NCBI RefSeq assembly: GCF_030295765.1
Contig: NZ_AP027292.1
Coordinates: 1,984,001 to 2,048,000 of the forward strand
Reading direction: 5' to 3'
Length of the DNA stretch: 64,000 nucleotides
From: Neptuniibacter halophilus
GTDB lineage: Bacteria > Pseudomonadota > Gammaproteobacteria > Pseudomonadales > Balneatricaceae
In this document: piece by piece, positions 44,177 to 53,803 of the stretch
How the letters are laid out: every line of letters begins with the position of its first letter
How positions within the stretch are numbered: the first letter of the stretch is position 1
Notes under the pieces: generated by a model
Databases searched by the model: none
Seen by the model: the letters and a program-made list of their open reading frames with translations, nothing else
Told to the model about the DNA's origin: nothing
Translations under genes and position numbers: made by a program

Positions 44177-45019
44177 ATGCTAGTTCGCTTTACCAAAATG
44201 CACGGCCTCGGTAATGATTTTATGGTGCTGGATCTGGTGACCCAGCGGGTAAAAGTGACGCCGAAGCTGGTGAAAAAGCTCGGTGACCGCAATTTCGGTG
44301 TAGGGTTCGATCAGTTACTGATTGTTGAGCCACCTTCTGAACCGGATGTTGATTTCCGCTACCGGATTTTCAATCAGGATGGTTCCGAGGTGGAAAACTG
44401 CGGTAACGGTGCCCGTTGTTTCGCCAAGTTTGTCCGTGATAAGCGCCTGACCGGCAAATCTCAGGTCCGGGTACAGACCAGTAATGGTCGCATGACCCTG
44501 AAGATCCATGAGGACAAGCGGGTTGAGGTCAATATGGGTGAGCCGATCCTGACGCCAGCAGAGGTTCCCTTTGTGGCTGATCAGCAGGCAGCGGTTTATC
44601 CACTGCAGGTAGCGCTGAACGGGCAGATGCAAACGGTTGAACTCAGTGCGGTGTCTATGGGCAATCCGCATGGGGTTCTGCTGGTGGAGGATACCGCAAC
44701 CGCGCCGGTCGAAAGCCTTGGGCCGGTGCTGGAATCCCACGAGCGATTTCCGGCGCGGGCTAATATTGGCTTTATGCAGGTGATTTCTCGCAATGAGATC
44801 AATCTGCGGGTGTTTGAGCGTGGTGTGGGTGAGACCATTGCCTGTGGTACCGGAGCCTGTGCTGCGGTGGTCGCGGGTAAACTGCGTGGCGAGCTGGATA
44901 TGCCGGTAACGGTGCATCTTCCGGGTGGTGATCTGCAGATCGAATGGCAGGGTGACGGTCATCCGGTGATCATGACCGGGCCGGCAACAACCGTATACGA
45001 AGGACAGATTTTTGTATGA
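44177..45019 (+). CDS. dapF: Diaminopimelate epimerase
   Basis: A 280-residue cofactor-free racemase that turns LL- into meso-diaminopimelate for lysine and peptidoglycan. The two catalytic cysteines are in [15 protein letters not shown] and [16 protein letters not shown]. The start is [20 protein letters not shown], a clear family block. Length matches E. coli DapF (274). Its stop overlaps the DUF484 start (ATGA). Confidence 0.97.
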   Translation: MLVRFTKMHGLGNDFMVLDLVTQRVKVTPKLVKKLGDRNFGVGFDQLLIVEPPSEPDVDFRYRIFNQDGSEVENCGNGARCFAKFVRDKRLTGKSQVRVQTSNGRMTLKIHEDKRVEVNMGEPILTPAEVPFVADQQAAVYPLQVALNGQMQTVELSAVSMGNPHGVLLVEDTATAPVESLGPVLESHERFPARANIGFMQVISRNEINLRVFERGVGETIACGTGACAAVVAGKLRGELDMPVTVHLPGGDLQIEWQGDGHPVIMTGPATTVYEGQIFV

Positions 45020-45702
45020 GCGATGCAACAATGGATCGGCTGACAGAAGCGCAGGTAGCGGCTTACCTGCTGGAACACAGTGACTTTTTTACCCGCAACA
45101 GTAAACTGCTGGAGAAACTGCAGGTACCGCACGAAACCGGTCGCGCGGTATCGCTGATTGAGCGCCAGACCAGTCTGCTCCGGGAAAAGAATCAGAATCT
45201 GACGGCGCATCTGTCTGATCTGATTGATATCGCCCGTCACAACGATCTGCAGTTTGAGAAAACCAAACGGATGGTACTGGCCCTGCTGGAAGCTGAAACG
45301 CTGGATGATGTCGCCATCGCTATCGATGAAAGCCTGTGTCAGGACTTTGCCAGTGACAGTACCGCGCTGATCCTGTTTACCAGTAAGTCGATGGATGTGA
45401 ATAACCTGCGTCTGATGCTGCGTGAAGATGCCGAAGCGGTGAACAGCCTGATCGGGACTAATCTGCCGAGCTGTGGTCGTCTTAATGATGCCGAAAATCA
45501 GTTCATTTTCGCCGACCAGGCGGTCAAGGTGCAGTCTGCCGCGGTGGTACCGCTGGTTCAGGGTGAAACACTGGGCCTTCTGGCGATAGGCAGTTTTGAC
45601 CCGAACTACTTCACCAGTAGTCAGGGCACGGTACTGCTGAGCTATGTAGGCGAAGTGCTGAGCCGGGTGGTCAGCCGGATTCTTCGTCAGCCGGCGCGCT
45701 GA
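45016..45702 (+). CDS. DUF484 family protein, GAF-like fold
   Basis: A 228-residue protein conserved between dapF and xerC in many gammaproteobacteria. It starts with a helical segment ([20 protein letters not shown], then [16 protein letters not shown]) that looks coiled-coil, followed by a GAF-like domain ([19 protein letters not shown] to [11 protein letters not shown]). No catalytic motif is present and its biochemical role is not known to me. It is translationally coupled to dapF and followed by xerC after 19 bases. Confidence 0.88.
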   Translation: MSDATMDRLTEAQVAAYLLEHSDFFTRNSKLLEKLQVPHETGRAVSLIERQTSLLREKNQNLTAHLSDLIDIARHNDLQFEKTKRMVLALLEAETLDDVAIAIDESLCQDFASDSTALILFTSKSMDVNNLRLMLREDAEAVNSLIGTNLPSCGRLNDAENQFIFADQAVKVQSAAVVPLVQGETLGLLAIGSFDPNYFTSSQGTVLLSYVGEVLSRVVSRILRQPAR

Positions 45703-45721
45703 ACAAACCGGTGTCGCGGGT

Positions 45722-46618
45722 GTGAAAGAGGCGCAGCTTGAGCAGTTTCTGCACTATCTGGCAACAGAGCGGCAGCTTTCCCCTCATACCCTGAACAACT
45801 ACAGCCGGGACCTGCTGCGCTTCCTCGAATTTGTCGAAGAGCACCGTCTGGCGCAATGGGCTGATGTCAGCGCCCGCCATGTGCGCCAGTTTGCGGCACA
45901 GATCCACCGACAGGGGCTGGCAGGAAAAAGCATTCAGCGTACCCTTTCAGCGGTACGCAGCTTCTACCGTTTTCTCGCCCGGGAACAATGGGTGGAACAG
46001 AACCCGGCCGAGGCGGTGCAGGCACCGAAAGCCTCGCGTAAACTCCCCAACACACTGGATACAGATCAGATCACCCGACTGCTGGATATTCCGGTGTCTG
46101 ACGCCCTCTCCGCCCGTGATCTGGCGATTATGGAGCTGATCTACTCCTCCGGTCTGCGTGTATCTGAACTGGTCGGGTTGGATATGCAGAATCTGGAACT
46201 GGCAGAGCACAGTCTGCGGGTGCTGGGTAAAGGTAATAAAGAACGGGAGTTGCCGGTGGGGCGTAAAGCCCTGCAGGCGCTGGATCGCTGGTTTGATTAC
46301 CGGGACCAGCTGGCCGATTACACTCAACCTGCGTTGTTTGTCAGCAGCCGGGGTGGTCGGATCAGTGTGCGTACTGTGCAGCAACGGATGGAATACTGGG
46401 GCAAAAGGCTGGGAATCACCGGTCGGGTGCACCCGCACCGGTTGCGTCACAGCTTCGCCAGTCATATGCTGGAATCCAGTGGTGACCTGCGTGCAGTGCA
46501 GGAGTTACTGGGGCATGAAGATATATCCACCACCCAGATCTATACCCACCTCGATTTTCAGCACCTGATGCAGGTTTACTCCGGTGCGCATCCCCGGGCG
46601 CAAAAAAAGGATAAGTAA
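45722..46618 (+). CDS. xerC: Tyrosine recombinase XerC
   Basis: A 298-residue recombinase that, with XerD, resolves chromosome dimers at dif. The N-terminal SAM-like DNA-binding domain (residues 1-95) has FLHYLATERQLSPHTLNNYS. The catalytic domain has Arg in YSSGLRVSELVGLD, His-x-x-Arg in HPHRLRHSFASHML, His in LLGHEDISTTQ and the nucleophile Tyr in IYTHLDFQHL. The GTG start and the dapF-DUF484-xerC-HAD order are conserved. No dif site was noticed in the window. Confidence 0.96.
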   Translation: MKEAQLEQFLHYLATERQLSPHTLNNYSRDLLRFLEFVEEHRLAQWADVSARHVRQFAAQIHRQGLAGKSIQRTLSAVRSFYRFLAREQWVEQNPAEAVQAPKASRKLPNTLDTDQITRLLDIPVSDALSARDLAIMELIYSSGLRVSELVGLDMQNLELAEHSLRVLGKGNKERELPVGRKALQALDRWFDYRDQLADYTQPALFVSSRGGRISVRTVQQRMEYWGKRLGITGRVHPHRLRHSFASHMLESSGDLRAVQELLGHEDISTTQIYTHLDFQHLMQVYSGAHPRAQKKDK

Positions 46619-47337
46619 TGATTCGTTGTATTACCTTTGATCTCGATGACACGCTCTGGGCGGTTGATCCGGTGATCACTCACGCCAATCAGACGATGTT
46701 CGAATGGCTGACAGAAAACGCACCGGCCTTTACCCGGTTATATCAGATTAAAGATCTGCCCCAGCTGCGCCATGCTGTACTGGAAGAAGCGCCGGAGATT
46801 GGTCACAGTGTCACCCTGATTCGTCAGGCCCAGCTTCGCCATGGCCTCCGGGCGGCAGGCTACACGGCGGAGCAGGTTGAGCGTCTGACTGAACAGGCGT
46901 TTTCCGTGTTTATTCAGGCGCGTCAGGAGGTGGTGTTCTTTGAGCATGCCCGCGAAACACTGCAGGCGTTGAAAGACGCCGGTTATCAGTTGGGCGCATT
47001 GAGTAACGGCAATGCGGATGTACAGCGGGTTGGCCTGGGTGATCTGTTCGATTTCCAGTTTAAGGCGGATGATGTTGGTCAGATGAAGCCCCACCCTCTG
47101 ATGTTCCTGCAGATGCTGGAGCATACCGGTCTGCGCCCGGAGCAGGTAGTCCATGTGGGCGATAACCCGGAACACGATATTCAGGGCGCGGCTGCGCTTG
47201 GAATCTGGACTATCTGGATTGATCTTTCAGGCGCGGGTACCTGCGCCGAAGCAACAGAACAGACTGATTGCCTCAGCCGCCTGCCGGATCTGGTCGAAAA
47301 GATCCGGCAGACAGCGCAGCGACGGGTCACCCTCTAG
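46618..47337 (+). CDS. HAD-family hydrolase, YigB-like
   Basis: A 239-residue HAD phosphatase. Motif I is TFDLDDTLWAVDP, motif II LGALSNGNADV, motif III Lys in QMKPHPLMF and motif IV VHVGDNPEHDIQGA. A helical cap lies between motifs I and II. E. coli YigB, next to xerC, dephosphorylates FMN and sugar phosphates; the same role is likely but unproven. ATG overlaps the xerC stop by one base. Confidence 0.91.
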   Translation: MIRCITFDLDDTLWAVDPVITHANQTMFEWLTENAPAFTRLYQIKDLPQLRHAVLEEAPEIGHSVTLIRQAQLRHGLRAAGYTAEQVERLTEQAFSVFIQARQEVVFFEHARETLQALKDAGYQLGALSNGNADVQRVGLGDLFDFQFKADDVGQMKPHPLMFLQMLEHTGLRPEQVVHVGDNPEHDIQGAAALGIWTIWIDLSGAGTCAEATEQTDCLSRLPDLVEKIRQTAQRRVTL

Positions 47338-47352
47338 GCGTGTGTGTGGTTG

Positions 47353-49218
47353 TCAGTGCAGCTTGAAGCGGCTGACAATCTCTCGCAGATTTGCGGCCTG
47401 CTGAGCCACTTCTTCACTGGCCATCGCATTCTGACCAACCTGTTCGTTTGCCACCTCAACAATCGCCTGAATCCGCTCGGCGTTCAGGTCAATCTCGCTG
47501 GCTACAGCGGCCTGCTCTTCAATGGCCGAGGCGACCTGAGTGGTCATATCGACAATGCTGTTGGCGTCTTCGTTGATTTTCGCCAGTGCACTGATAGTGC
47601 CGCTGGCTTCTTCTGCGCTGCGGGTGCTCAGTTCCACGCTTCGCTGCATCAGGCCGGATACCTGTTCCGTCTGTTGCTGCAGGGCGTTGACCATCTCTTC
47701 AATTTCAGTGGCCGATGACTGGCTGCGACCGGCCAGCGCCCGGACCTCATCCGCAACAACCGAGAAGCCCCGGCCCTGTTCTCCGGCACGGGCGGCTTCG
47801 ATAGAAGCATTCAGTGCCAGCAGATTGGTCTGTTCGGCAATGGTCTTGATCACATCCAGTACGGTGCCGATACGGTTACTGTTCTCTTCCAGTAATTGTA
47901 CAGCCTGCGTACTCTGATTCGCTTCTTCTGCCAGTTGGTTAATATTACCGATGGTCTGATTAATAATCGCCTGACCTTCGTTAGCACTGGCCTGAGAGCT
48001 GGTAGCGGTCTGTGCGGTGAGATCCGTATTATGAGAGATCTCATGCATGGCGTTCTTCATTTCACGGACGGCTGAAGATACCTGACTTACCTCATGTTTC
48101 TGGTCCTCAAGGCCTTTCGAGGTATCCGCAGCAATGGCCGATACCTCTTCCGCAGAGGAACTGAGGGAGAGGGAGGATTTACTGACATCATCCAGCAGCG
48201 ACTGGAACTCCTCCATCATGCTGTTAAAACTGCGGCCCATATCGCTCAGTTCATCATTGGAGGTGATCGGGTAGCGCAGGGTCAGGTCTTTATCATCCCG
48301 GGCTGAGCTCATCACATTCTTTAGCGAATCGACACGGGAGGTTATATTCCGGGCGATCCAGAAGGCAATCAGCGCGATAACGACCGCCAATACCAGAGAC
48401 TTAGCGGCAGAAAACAGCAAAATATTGTCCGTTTCCTGTTTCAGGCGCTCTCCGATCACCTGTTCCTGCTCTGCCAGCAGGGTTTCAGATTGATGGATGG
48501 TGCTACGCATCTGGCCGAACAGGCCCTCTTTGCTGCTCAGGCCGAGTTTTTCGTAATGACCGACCAGTGCGAGGAAGCCTTCGCGGTAGATTTTCAGCAG
48601 GGCTTTGGTTTCTTTTGCCAGATTGGGATCGCCGATGACCTGTGCAATGTCGTTATCCAGTTTGCTGAAGTTCTTCTCGAATTTTTCCCGGTATTTCAGA
48701 TCCTTGCGCAGGAGGAAGTCTTTTTCATTACGGCGTAGCTGCAGAATGCCGGAGACCAACTGGTGATAGCCCAGTTCATTCACTTTACCTTCCGCGCCCT
48801 GCACGGCTTTACGCAGGTTGCCGCGCAGCCCCTCTTCATGGGTCAGGCCGATCTCGGCTTTGGTATTGGCAACCGCTTTGAAGTGGCTCTGATACTGAAG
48901 GAGTACCTGATCCAGAGATTCAAGCTGGCTGTTATCAATACCGGATTGCTCCAGCAGATTAGCCAGATGCATCAATTGGTTATGGAAGGTGTCGACGGTT
49001 TCATCGAAACGGCCCAGGTACTTGCTGTCGTCCCGGGCAAGGAAGTCTTTCTCGTGGCGACGCAGGGTCAGCATGCTGCTTTCCAGCTCGCTGACGGTGG
49101 TCTGGGCGTCTTTGAGGCGACCCACACTGTCGAGGGCAAAATGCAGGAATGAATAGACGGCCCCGATGGCAATAATAGTCACAAGGATCAGACAGGAAAG
49201 CTTTGCTTTGATCGTCAT
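47353..49218 (-). CDS. Methyl-accepting chemotaxis protein with HBM-type sensor
   Basis: A 621-residue chemoreceptor. One membrane helix lies at about residues 5-25, a periplasmic helical sensor at 26-270 and a second helix at about 275-297, followed by HAMP and a signalling hairpin. The tip (residues about 470-500) reads [20 protein letters not shown] and [20 protein letters not shown]. The sensor has two similar modules, each with an LRR-EKDFL-R-D-KY pattern ([16 protein letters not shown] and [16 protein letters not shown]). That marks a helical bimodular (HBM) domain, which in Pseudomonas McpS binds TCA-cycle acids. Ligand here is unknown. It stands alone. Confidence 0.93.
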   Translation of the reverse strand: MTIKAKLSCLILVTIIAIGAVYSFLHFALDSVGRLKDAQTTVSELESSMLTLRRHEKDFLARDDSKYLGRFDETVDTFHNQLMHLANLLEQSGIDNSQLESLDQVLLQYQSHFKAVANTKAEIGLTHEEGLRGNLRKAVQGAEGKVNELGYHQLVSGILQLRRNEKDFLLRKDLKYREKFEKNFSKLDNDIAQVIGDPNLAKETKALLKIYREGFLALVGHYEKLGLSSKEGLFGQMRSTIHQSETLLAEQEQVIGERLKQETDNILLFSAAKSLVLAVVIALIAFWIARNITSRVDSLKNVMSSARDDKDLTLRYPITSNDELSDMGRSFNSMMEEFQSLLDDVSKSSLSLSSSAEEVSAIAADTSKGLEDQKHEVSQVSSAVREMKNAMHEISHNTDLTAQTATSSQASANEGQAIINQTIGNINQLAEEANQSTQAVQLLEENSNRIGTVLDVIKTIAEQTNLLALNASIEAARAGEQGRGFSVVADEVRALAGRSQSSATEIEEMVNALQQQTEQVSGLMQRSVELSTRSAEEASGTISALAKINEDANSIVDMTTQVASAIEEQAAVASEIDLNAERIQAIVEVANEQVGQNAMASEEVAQQAANLREIVSRFKLH

Positions 49219-49331
49219 GGTGAAGTATCTCGGTCTCAATTAAGTGACGGTAGCAATCCTTTGCCTGCGGATTGTGCATATGCACTACTTCAAAACTAAT
49301 ACATAAACGGCGATTAGGAAAGTTTATTCAA

Positions 49332-50474
49332 TTAAATTAAGAAGATGGATAACAGATCATTGAGGAATAAGCGGCCTTTCTCGCTGGGGCGGAGGTAGCG
49401 GGTGTCTGCTGTGAGCAGCCCCTGCCGGCGCGCCTGAGTCAGCTCCTCGCGGATTGATTCGAGTGATAAGCCGGTGCGTTGGGAAAACAGTTCAGCGGGA
49501 ACCCCCTGATACAGCCGCAGGGCGTTGAGCATAAACTCAAAAGCCCGCTCTTCGGTTGGCAGTTCGGTTTCACCGCCGAGACGGCGCTGCGGGTCCATAT
49601 AGGCTTTCGGTTGTTTCTGCTTCCAGCGGCGGATCATCCGGTCCTGCTCTGACAATGTGATTTTGCCATGGGCACCGGCGCCGATCCCCAGATAGTCACC
49701 AAACTGCCAGTAGTTCAGATTATGTCGCGACCGGTCTTTTTCCGACTGGGCGTAAGCGGAGATCTCATACTGTTGATAACCCTGCTCGGCCAGCAATGCC
49801 TGTCCCCGTTCCTGAATGGCCCAGAGGGTGTCATCCACCGGTAGTTGCGGTGGTCTGGCGTGAAATTCGGTATTGGGTTCGATCGTTAACTGGTACCACG
49901 ACAGGTGGTCAGGTTGCAGGGCGATCGCCTGTTGCAGATCGTGCATCGCTCCGGCCTGATCCTGACCGGGAAGGCCGTGCATCAGATCCAGATTGAGTCG
50001 CGGAAACAGTTCCCGCGCCAGCTCTGCGGCCTGAATGGCGTCTGCCGAGGAGTGTATCCGGCCCAGCGCCTGCAACTGGTGGTCACCGAAACTCTGGATG
50101 CCGATGGAGAGGCGGTTAATCCCCGCTTCCCGATAGCCCCGGAATTTCTCCTGCTCAAAGGTTCCGGGGTTCGCTTCAAGGGTGATCTCTGCATCGGCCT
50201 CAATCGGAACTATGCGATCAATTTGCTGCAGCAACTGTTTGTAATTATCCGCAGAGAACAGGCTTGGGGTGCCGCCGCCAATGAAAATGGTGCTGATATT
50301 ACGGCCCTGAGCCAGTTCCGCCTCTGCCTTCAGATCCTCCAGCAGGCAGGCGATATACTCGGCTTCGGGCAACTCTCCCCGCTGGGCGTGAGAGTTAAAG
50401 TCGCAGTAGGGGCACTTACGCACACACCAGGGTACGTGGATATACAGGGCAAGAGGGGGCAGTTGCAGCGACAT
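49332..50474 (-). CDS. hemW: Radical SAM heme chaperone HemW
   Basis: A 380-residue radical SAM protein. The cluster motif is CVRKCPYCDFNSH, where CX3CX2C is followed by DFNSH rather than the HemN-specific pattern. GGGTPSLF is the SAM-binding motif, and ELTIEPNTEFHAR and GIGAGAHGKI are conserved. HemW binds heme and delivers it to targets; it is not a coproporphyrinogen oxidase, although often annotated so. The hemW-rdgB-DUF4426-metW-metX block is also found in Pseudomonas. The start lies three bases after the rdgB stop. Confidence 0.94.
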   Translation of the reverse strand: MSLQLPPLALYIHVPWCVRKCPYCDFNSHAQRGELPEAEYIACLLEDLKAEAELAQGRNISTIFIGGGTPSLFSADNYKQLLQQIDRIVPIEADAEITLEANPGTFEQEKFRGYREAGINRLSIGIQSFGDHQLQALGRIHSSADAIQAAELARELFPRLNLDLMHGLPGQDQAGAMHDLQQAIALQPDHLSWYQLTIEPNTEFHARPPQLPVDDTLWAIQERGQALLAEQGYQQYEISAYAQSEKDRSRHNLNYWQFGDYLGIGAGAHGKITLSEQDRMIRRWKQKQPKAYMDPQRRLGGETELPTEERAFEFMLNALRLYQGVPAELFSQRTGLSLESIREELTQARRQGLLTADTRYLRPSEKGRLFLNDLLSIFLI

Positions 50475-50477
50475 AAC

Positions 50478-51080
50478 TTACTTCAGGTAGGGTGCAATAA
50501 GCTGCTTAAGCTGAGCGACCGCTTTGCCGCGATGGCTGAGCTGGTTTTTCTGCTCTGGTGCCAGTTCTGCAGAGGCTTTTTCCAGCTCAGGAATCCAGAA
50601 CAGGGGGTCGTAGCCAAACCCGTTTTCACCACTTGGCGCCTCAAGAATCTGACCTTCCCAGCTGCCCTGACAGATCAGCGGGGTGGGGTCGTTTGCATGG
50701 CGCATAAACACCAGTACACAGCGGAAACGGGCACTGCGCTCGGCCGCTGGCAGACCGGCCAGTTTCTCCAGAAGCAGGCGGTTGTTGTCGGCATCAGAGG
50801 CGCCAGCACCTGCAAAACGGGCAGAGTAGATTCCCGGAGCGCCCTGCAGTGCGTCCACCTCGAGCCCGGAGTCATCCGCCAGCGCGGGAAGGCCGGTAAC
50901 TTCTGCCGCATGACGGGCCTTAATCAGTGCGTTTTCGACAAAGCTCAGGCCGGTTTCTTCGACATCGCCCACATTAAAATCGGACTGTGGCAGGACCGTG
51001 ACCTTAAGATCCGCAAGGACCTGATTAAACTCCTTGAGTTTGCCTTTATTGCCGCTGGCTAATACGACCTGAGTAATCAT
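50478..51080 (-). CDS. rdgB: Inosine/xanthosine triphosphate pyrophosphatase
   Basis: A 200-residue Ham1/RdgB enzyme that removes dITP, ITP and XTP from the nucleotide pool. Family blocks: VVLASGNKGKLKEFNQVL at the start, ALADDSGLEVDALQGAPGIY, SARFAGAGA, NGFGYDPLFW and LSHRGKAVAQL. Length matches E. coli (197). The ATG at 51080 is chosen because the family begins there; the frame is open 13 codons further. A terminator lies just upstream, so it probably has its own start within or near 51081-51105. Confidence 0.95.
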   Translation of the reverse strand: MITQVVLASGNKGKLKEFNQVLADLKVTVLPQSDFNVGDVEETGLSFVENALIKARHAAEVTGLPALADDSGLEVDALQGAPGIYSARFAGAGASDADNNRLLLEKLAGLPAAERSARFRCVLVFMRHANDPTPLICQGSWEGQILEAPSGENGFGYDPLFWIPELEKASAELAPEQKNQLSHRGKAVAQLKQLIAPYLK

Positions 51081-51105
51081 CTGTGGTTTCCCGAGGGTTC
51101 TGAAT

Positions 51106-51136
51106 GAAAAAAGGCGCACGGAGCTGTGCGCCTTTT
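51106..51136 (-). terminator. Terminator after the metX-metW-DUF4426 run
   Basis: Hairpin AAGGCGCAC-GGAGCT-GTGCGCCTT; on the - strand six Ts follow. It separates DUF4426 from rdgB-hemW. Confidence 0.85.
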
Positions 51137-51155
51137 ATGTTTAGTGATCGCTTAC

Positions 51156-51605
51156 TTACTCTTCGTAGAACTTCTGTTCGAAGGCTACATTGAATGCCGG
51201 CTGATTAGGATCAGGCTGAACTTCCAGTGCCAGTCGAATCACCTGATCGTCGGTAAAACCGAATTCGCCTAGATAGTAGATGGCGTCACCTTCATCCACT
51301 TTGTTAAAGCGGATCTCCTGGGACTGCTGAATCAGGTTGGTTGCTTTGCCTGTTACCACGGCGCTTACAGCGGTTTTCTGATCACCGTTTACTTTCAGTA
51401 CAGAGACGTTTACCAGCGCTTTCCGTTTACTGCGCGAAATCCCGACCTTCTGCGCGACATCCGGCTGTATAAAAGTGCTGTTAAACGCGTTGTAATGAAT
51501 TTCGTATTCGCCATGGGCGACAAGCTGTTCGGCCAGCAGTGGCTGGCTGAGCAGACTGACTGCTGCGATCAGAGCGGCTGAAATCCATGTTGTTATCCGA
51601 TTCAT
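51156..51605 (-). CDS. DUF4426 exported protein
   Basis: A 149-residue protein with a signal peptide (WISAALIAAVSLLSQPLLAE, cleavage after LLA) and a beta-rich mature part. Visible blocks are GEYEIHYNAFNSTFIQPDVA, GISRSKRKALVNVSVLK and GDAIYYLGEFGFTDDQ. These match DUF4426, found downstream of metW in pseudomonads and relatives. No function is known to me. It is 12 bases after metW and is followed by a terminator, so it is the last gene of the met operon. Confidence 0.85.
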   Translation of the reverse strand: MNRITTWISAALIAAVSLLSQPLLAEQLVAHGEYEIHYNAFNSTFIQPDVAQKVGISRSKRKALVNVSVLKVNGDQKTAVSAVVTGKATNLIQQSQEIRFNKVDEGDAIYYLGEFGFTDDQVIRLALEVQPDPNQPAFNVAFEQKFYEE

Positions 51606-51617
51606 GATCTGCCTCGC

Positions 51618-52208
51618 TTATTTGGTAATCCGGTAGATGGCAATCTCGCCCAGCATATTCGGCCAGAGGTGAATCCACCACCGGTGTTGGTGTTCGTTAT
51701 CCACCACGGTACGCTCCATGATATAGATATTGCGCTCTACGCAGAGGCGCTCAAAATCCTTGAAGGTACAGAAATGGGTGTTTGGCGTGTTATACCAAGT
51801 ATAGGGCAGGAACTTGGAGACCGGCATTTTACCGCGAAACGCCAGATAGCCACGGGCGCGCCAGTGGCCGAAATTCGGGAAGGTAACGATGCACTCCTTA
51901 CCGATTCGCAGCATCTCGTCGACGATTTCATCCGGGCGCATCATGATCTGGATAGCTTGCGTCATGATCACCGTATCAAAGGTGTTATCCTTGATGGAGG
52001 CCAGCCCCTCCTCGATATCTTTCTCGATGACGTTAACGCCTTTGCGAATGCATGCGGTGATGTTTTCCGGGCCGATCTCAAGGCCGTAACCGCTGGCATT
52101 CTTATGGTTTTGCAGATGGTGCAGCAGTTCGCCGTCACCACAACAGAGGTCGAGCACCCGGCTACCCGGCTCAACCCACTCTTTAATCAGGTCTAAGTCC
52201 GCACGCAT
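51618..52208 (-). CDS. metW: Methionine biosynthesis protein MetW
   Basis: A 196-residue SAM-dependent-methyltransferase-like protein. The SAM motif reads VLDLCCGDGELLHHLQ. DTVIMTQAIQIMMRPDEIV and FPNFGHWRARGYLAF are MetW blocks. MetW supports homoserine acyltransferase MetX; in some proteobacteria it is required for its activity. The gene overlaps the end of metX by one base. Confidence 0.94.
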   Translation of the reverse strand: MRADLDLIKEWVEPGSRVLDLCCGDGELLHHLQNHKNASGYGLEIGPENITACIRKGVNVIEKDIEEGLASIKDNTFDTVIMTQAIQIMMRPDEIVDEMLRIGKECIVTFPNFGHWRARGYLAFRGKMPVSKFLPYTWYNTPNTHFCTFKDFERLCVERNIYIMERTVVDNEHQHRWWIHLWPNMLGEIAIYRITK

Positions 52209-53377
52209 CAGTGGTTCTCCTTGTCAGACAGGGCCTGGGTATCCGCCTCAACCCGTTGCATATAGGCACTGAAAACATCCAGATAGCGGGGAATCGGAAT
52301 CAGGAAAGCATCATGCCCGTGGGCTGCTTCAATCTCGGCATAGCTGACCTGTTTGTCGGCTTCTACCAGTGCATCGACGATCTCCCGGGAGCGCTCCGGT
52401 GAGAAGCGCCAGTCAGTGGTGAACGAGATCACCATAAACTTAGCCCGGGCCTGTTGCAGGATGGCAGGCAGATCACCCTCCGTTGCCGCCGCCGGATCAA
52501 AGTAGTCCAGAGCCTTGGTCATCAGCAGGTAGGTGTTGGCGTCGAAGGTGGTAGAGAAGCGTTCACCCTGATAGCGCAGATAGGATTCCACCTCGAATTG
52601 AGGGGTGAAGTCGTAGCTGATCTGCCCGGCGCGCAGTTCACGGCCGAATTTGCTGCGCATGCCGTCATCGGAGAGGTAGGTGATATGGCCGAGCATGCGC
52701 GCCAGCATCAGACCAACGCGGGGTACTTCGTCCTGTTCGTAATAATGGCCGTTGTAGAACTGTGAGTCCTGACTGATCGCCTGACGCGCCACCTCGTTGA
52801 AGGCGATATTCTGTGCCGACAGTTTTGGGGCTGCCGCGATCACCATGCAGTGGCGCAGACGGTCCGGGTAGTTGATCGACCATTGCAGCGCCTGCATGCC
52901 ACCGAGGCTGCCACCGATGATAGCGGCAAACTGGTCGATGCCAAAGTAATCGGCCAGACGCGCCTGGCTTTCGACCCAGTCATTGACGGTGACGATAGGA
53001 AAGTCCGGCCCGAAGGGCTTTCCGGTTTCAGGGTTGATCTGATTTGGTCCGCTGGAGCCATGGCAGCCGCCCAGATTGTTCAGGCCGATAACAAAAAACT
53101 TATTGGTATCAATGGCTTTGCCGGGGCCGATGGCTGAATCCCACCAACCGGGCTTTTTATCGTCTGCGCTGTGATAACCCGCAACGTGGTGGTTGCCGGA
53201 CAGCGCGTGGCAGATAAGAATGGCATTGGAGCGGTTGGCGTTCAGTTCGCCATAGGTCTCCACCATCAGGTGGTAGTTGTTCAGAACACGGCCGCACTGC
53301 AATTGCAGCGGCTGGTTAAATTCAATTTTCTGTGGTTCTACGATTCCAACGGAATCTTCAGGAATTACAGCAGGCAT
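52208..53377 (-). CDS. metX: Homoserine O-acyltransferase
   Basis: A 389-residue alpha/beta hydrolase that acylates homoserine at the start of methionine synthesis. The nucleophile Ser is in [20 protein letters not shown]; the Asp and His of the triad are in [15 protein letters not shown] and [28 protein letters not shown] lies in the lid region. In gammaproteobacteria with MetW the donor is often succinyl-CoA, so acetyl versus succinyl cannot be fixed here. The ATG at 53377 has no good ribosome site but an unusual structured leader lies upstream. Confidence 0.95.
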   Translation of the reverse strand: MPAVIPEDSVGIVEPQKIEFNQPLQLQCGRVLNNYHLMVETYGELNANRSNAILICHALSGNHHVAGYHSADDKKPGWWDSAIGPGKAIDTNKFFVIGLNNLGGCHGSSGPNQINPETGKPFGPDFPIVTVNDWVESQARLADYFGIDQFAAIIGGSLGGMQALQWSINYPDRLRHCMVIAAAPKLSAQNIAFNEVARQAISQDSQFYNGHYYEQDEVPRVGLMLARMLGHITYLSDDGMRSKFGRELRAGQISYDFTPQFEVESYLRYQGERFSTTFDANTYLLMTKALDYFDPAAATEGDLPAILQQARAKFMVISFTTDWRFSPERSREIVDALVEADKQVSYAEIEAAHGHDAFLIPIPRYLDVFSAYMQRVEADTQALSDKENH

Positions 53378-53384
53378 CTCTCAA

Positions 53385-53451
53385 CTCGACTCAAACAGTA
53401 AAGGCTGGTGTGTGGCAGATGAAGCAGTGCACCGGGCACAGGGGAGTCGAG
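53385..53451 (-). promoter_or_regulatory. Possible structured RNA leader of metX
   Basis: In the 134 bases between yggU and metX, CTCGACTC (53385-53392) and GAGTCGAG (53444-53451) form a perfect 8-bp pair enclosing 51 bases. Inside is a small hairpin (GTGC/GCAC). A further 5-bp hairpin (CATCT/AGATG, 53457-53472) lies just outside. The structure would end seven bases before the metX start. I do not recognise it as a known SAM riboswitch. Confidence 0.4.
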
Positions 53452-53511
53452 CTTCACATCTCGTAGAAGATGAGCACGCGACCGAGAGAAATGTGGGTAG
53501 TAACTGTCACG

Positions 53512-53802
53512 TCAGGGAATCTCAATATTCAGTGATTCGGGTATCTTAACCGGTTGCGTTATCTTAACGCGTTTTTGTCTGGCAAGCTCGCCTTTGACAA
53601 TAGTAACTGCATTTTTAGCCACGCCGAACTGTTTGGCAAGATATTTCACCAGATGGGCGTTGGCTTTACCGTCGACTGGCGGCGCGGTAATTCTGATCTT
53701 CAGGCTGTCGCCGTGATCGCCGCAAAACTCATCTTTGCTGGCTTTAGGTTGCAGGTGGCAGTCGAGAATAAGATCCCCCGACTGCCATTGAAACCAGGGC
53801 AT
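53512..53802 (-). CDS. yggU: YggU family protein (DUF167)
   Basis: A 96-residue protein of the DUF167/YggU fold, widespread but of unknown function. It has LDCHLQPKASKDEFCGDHGD, then LKIRITAPPVDGKANAHLVK with the conserved PPVDGKAN core, and YLAKQFGVAKNAVTIVKGE. Length is normal. It follows yggT by one base on the same strand. Confidence 0.93.
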   Translation of the reverse strand: MPWFQWQSGDLILDCHLQPKASKDEFCGDHGDSLKIRITAPPVDGKANAHLVKYLAKQFGVAKNAVTIVKGELARQKRVKITQPVKIPESLNIEIP

Positions 53803-53803
53803 A

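Noticed and set aside
45722..46618. Phage integrase instead of XerC
   Set aside because: Length, motifs and the dapF-DUF484-xerC-HAD setting fit the housekeeping recombinase; no attachment site or phage gene is near.
49905..51062. 385-codon open frame on the + strand
   Set aside because: Opposite hemW and rdgB, both with clear motifs, and no ribosome site.
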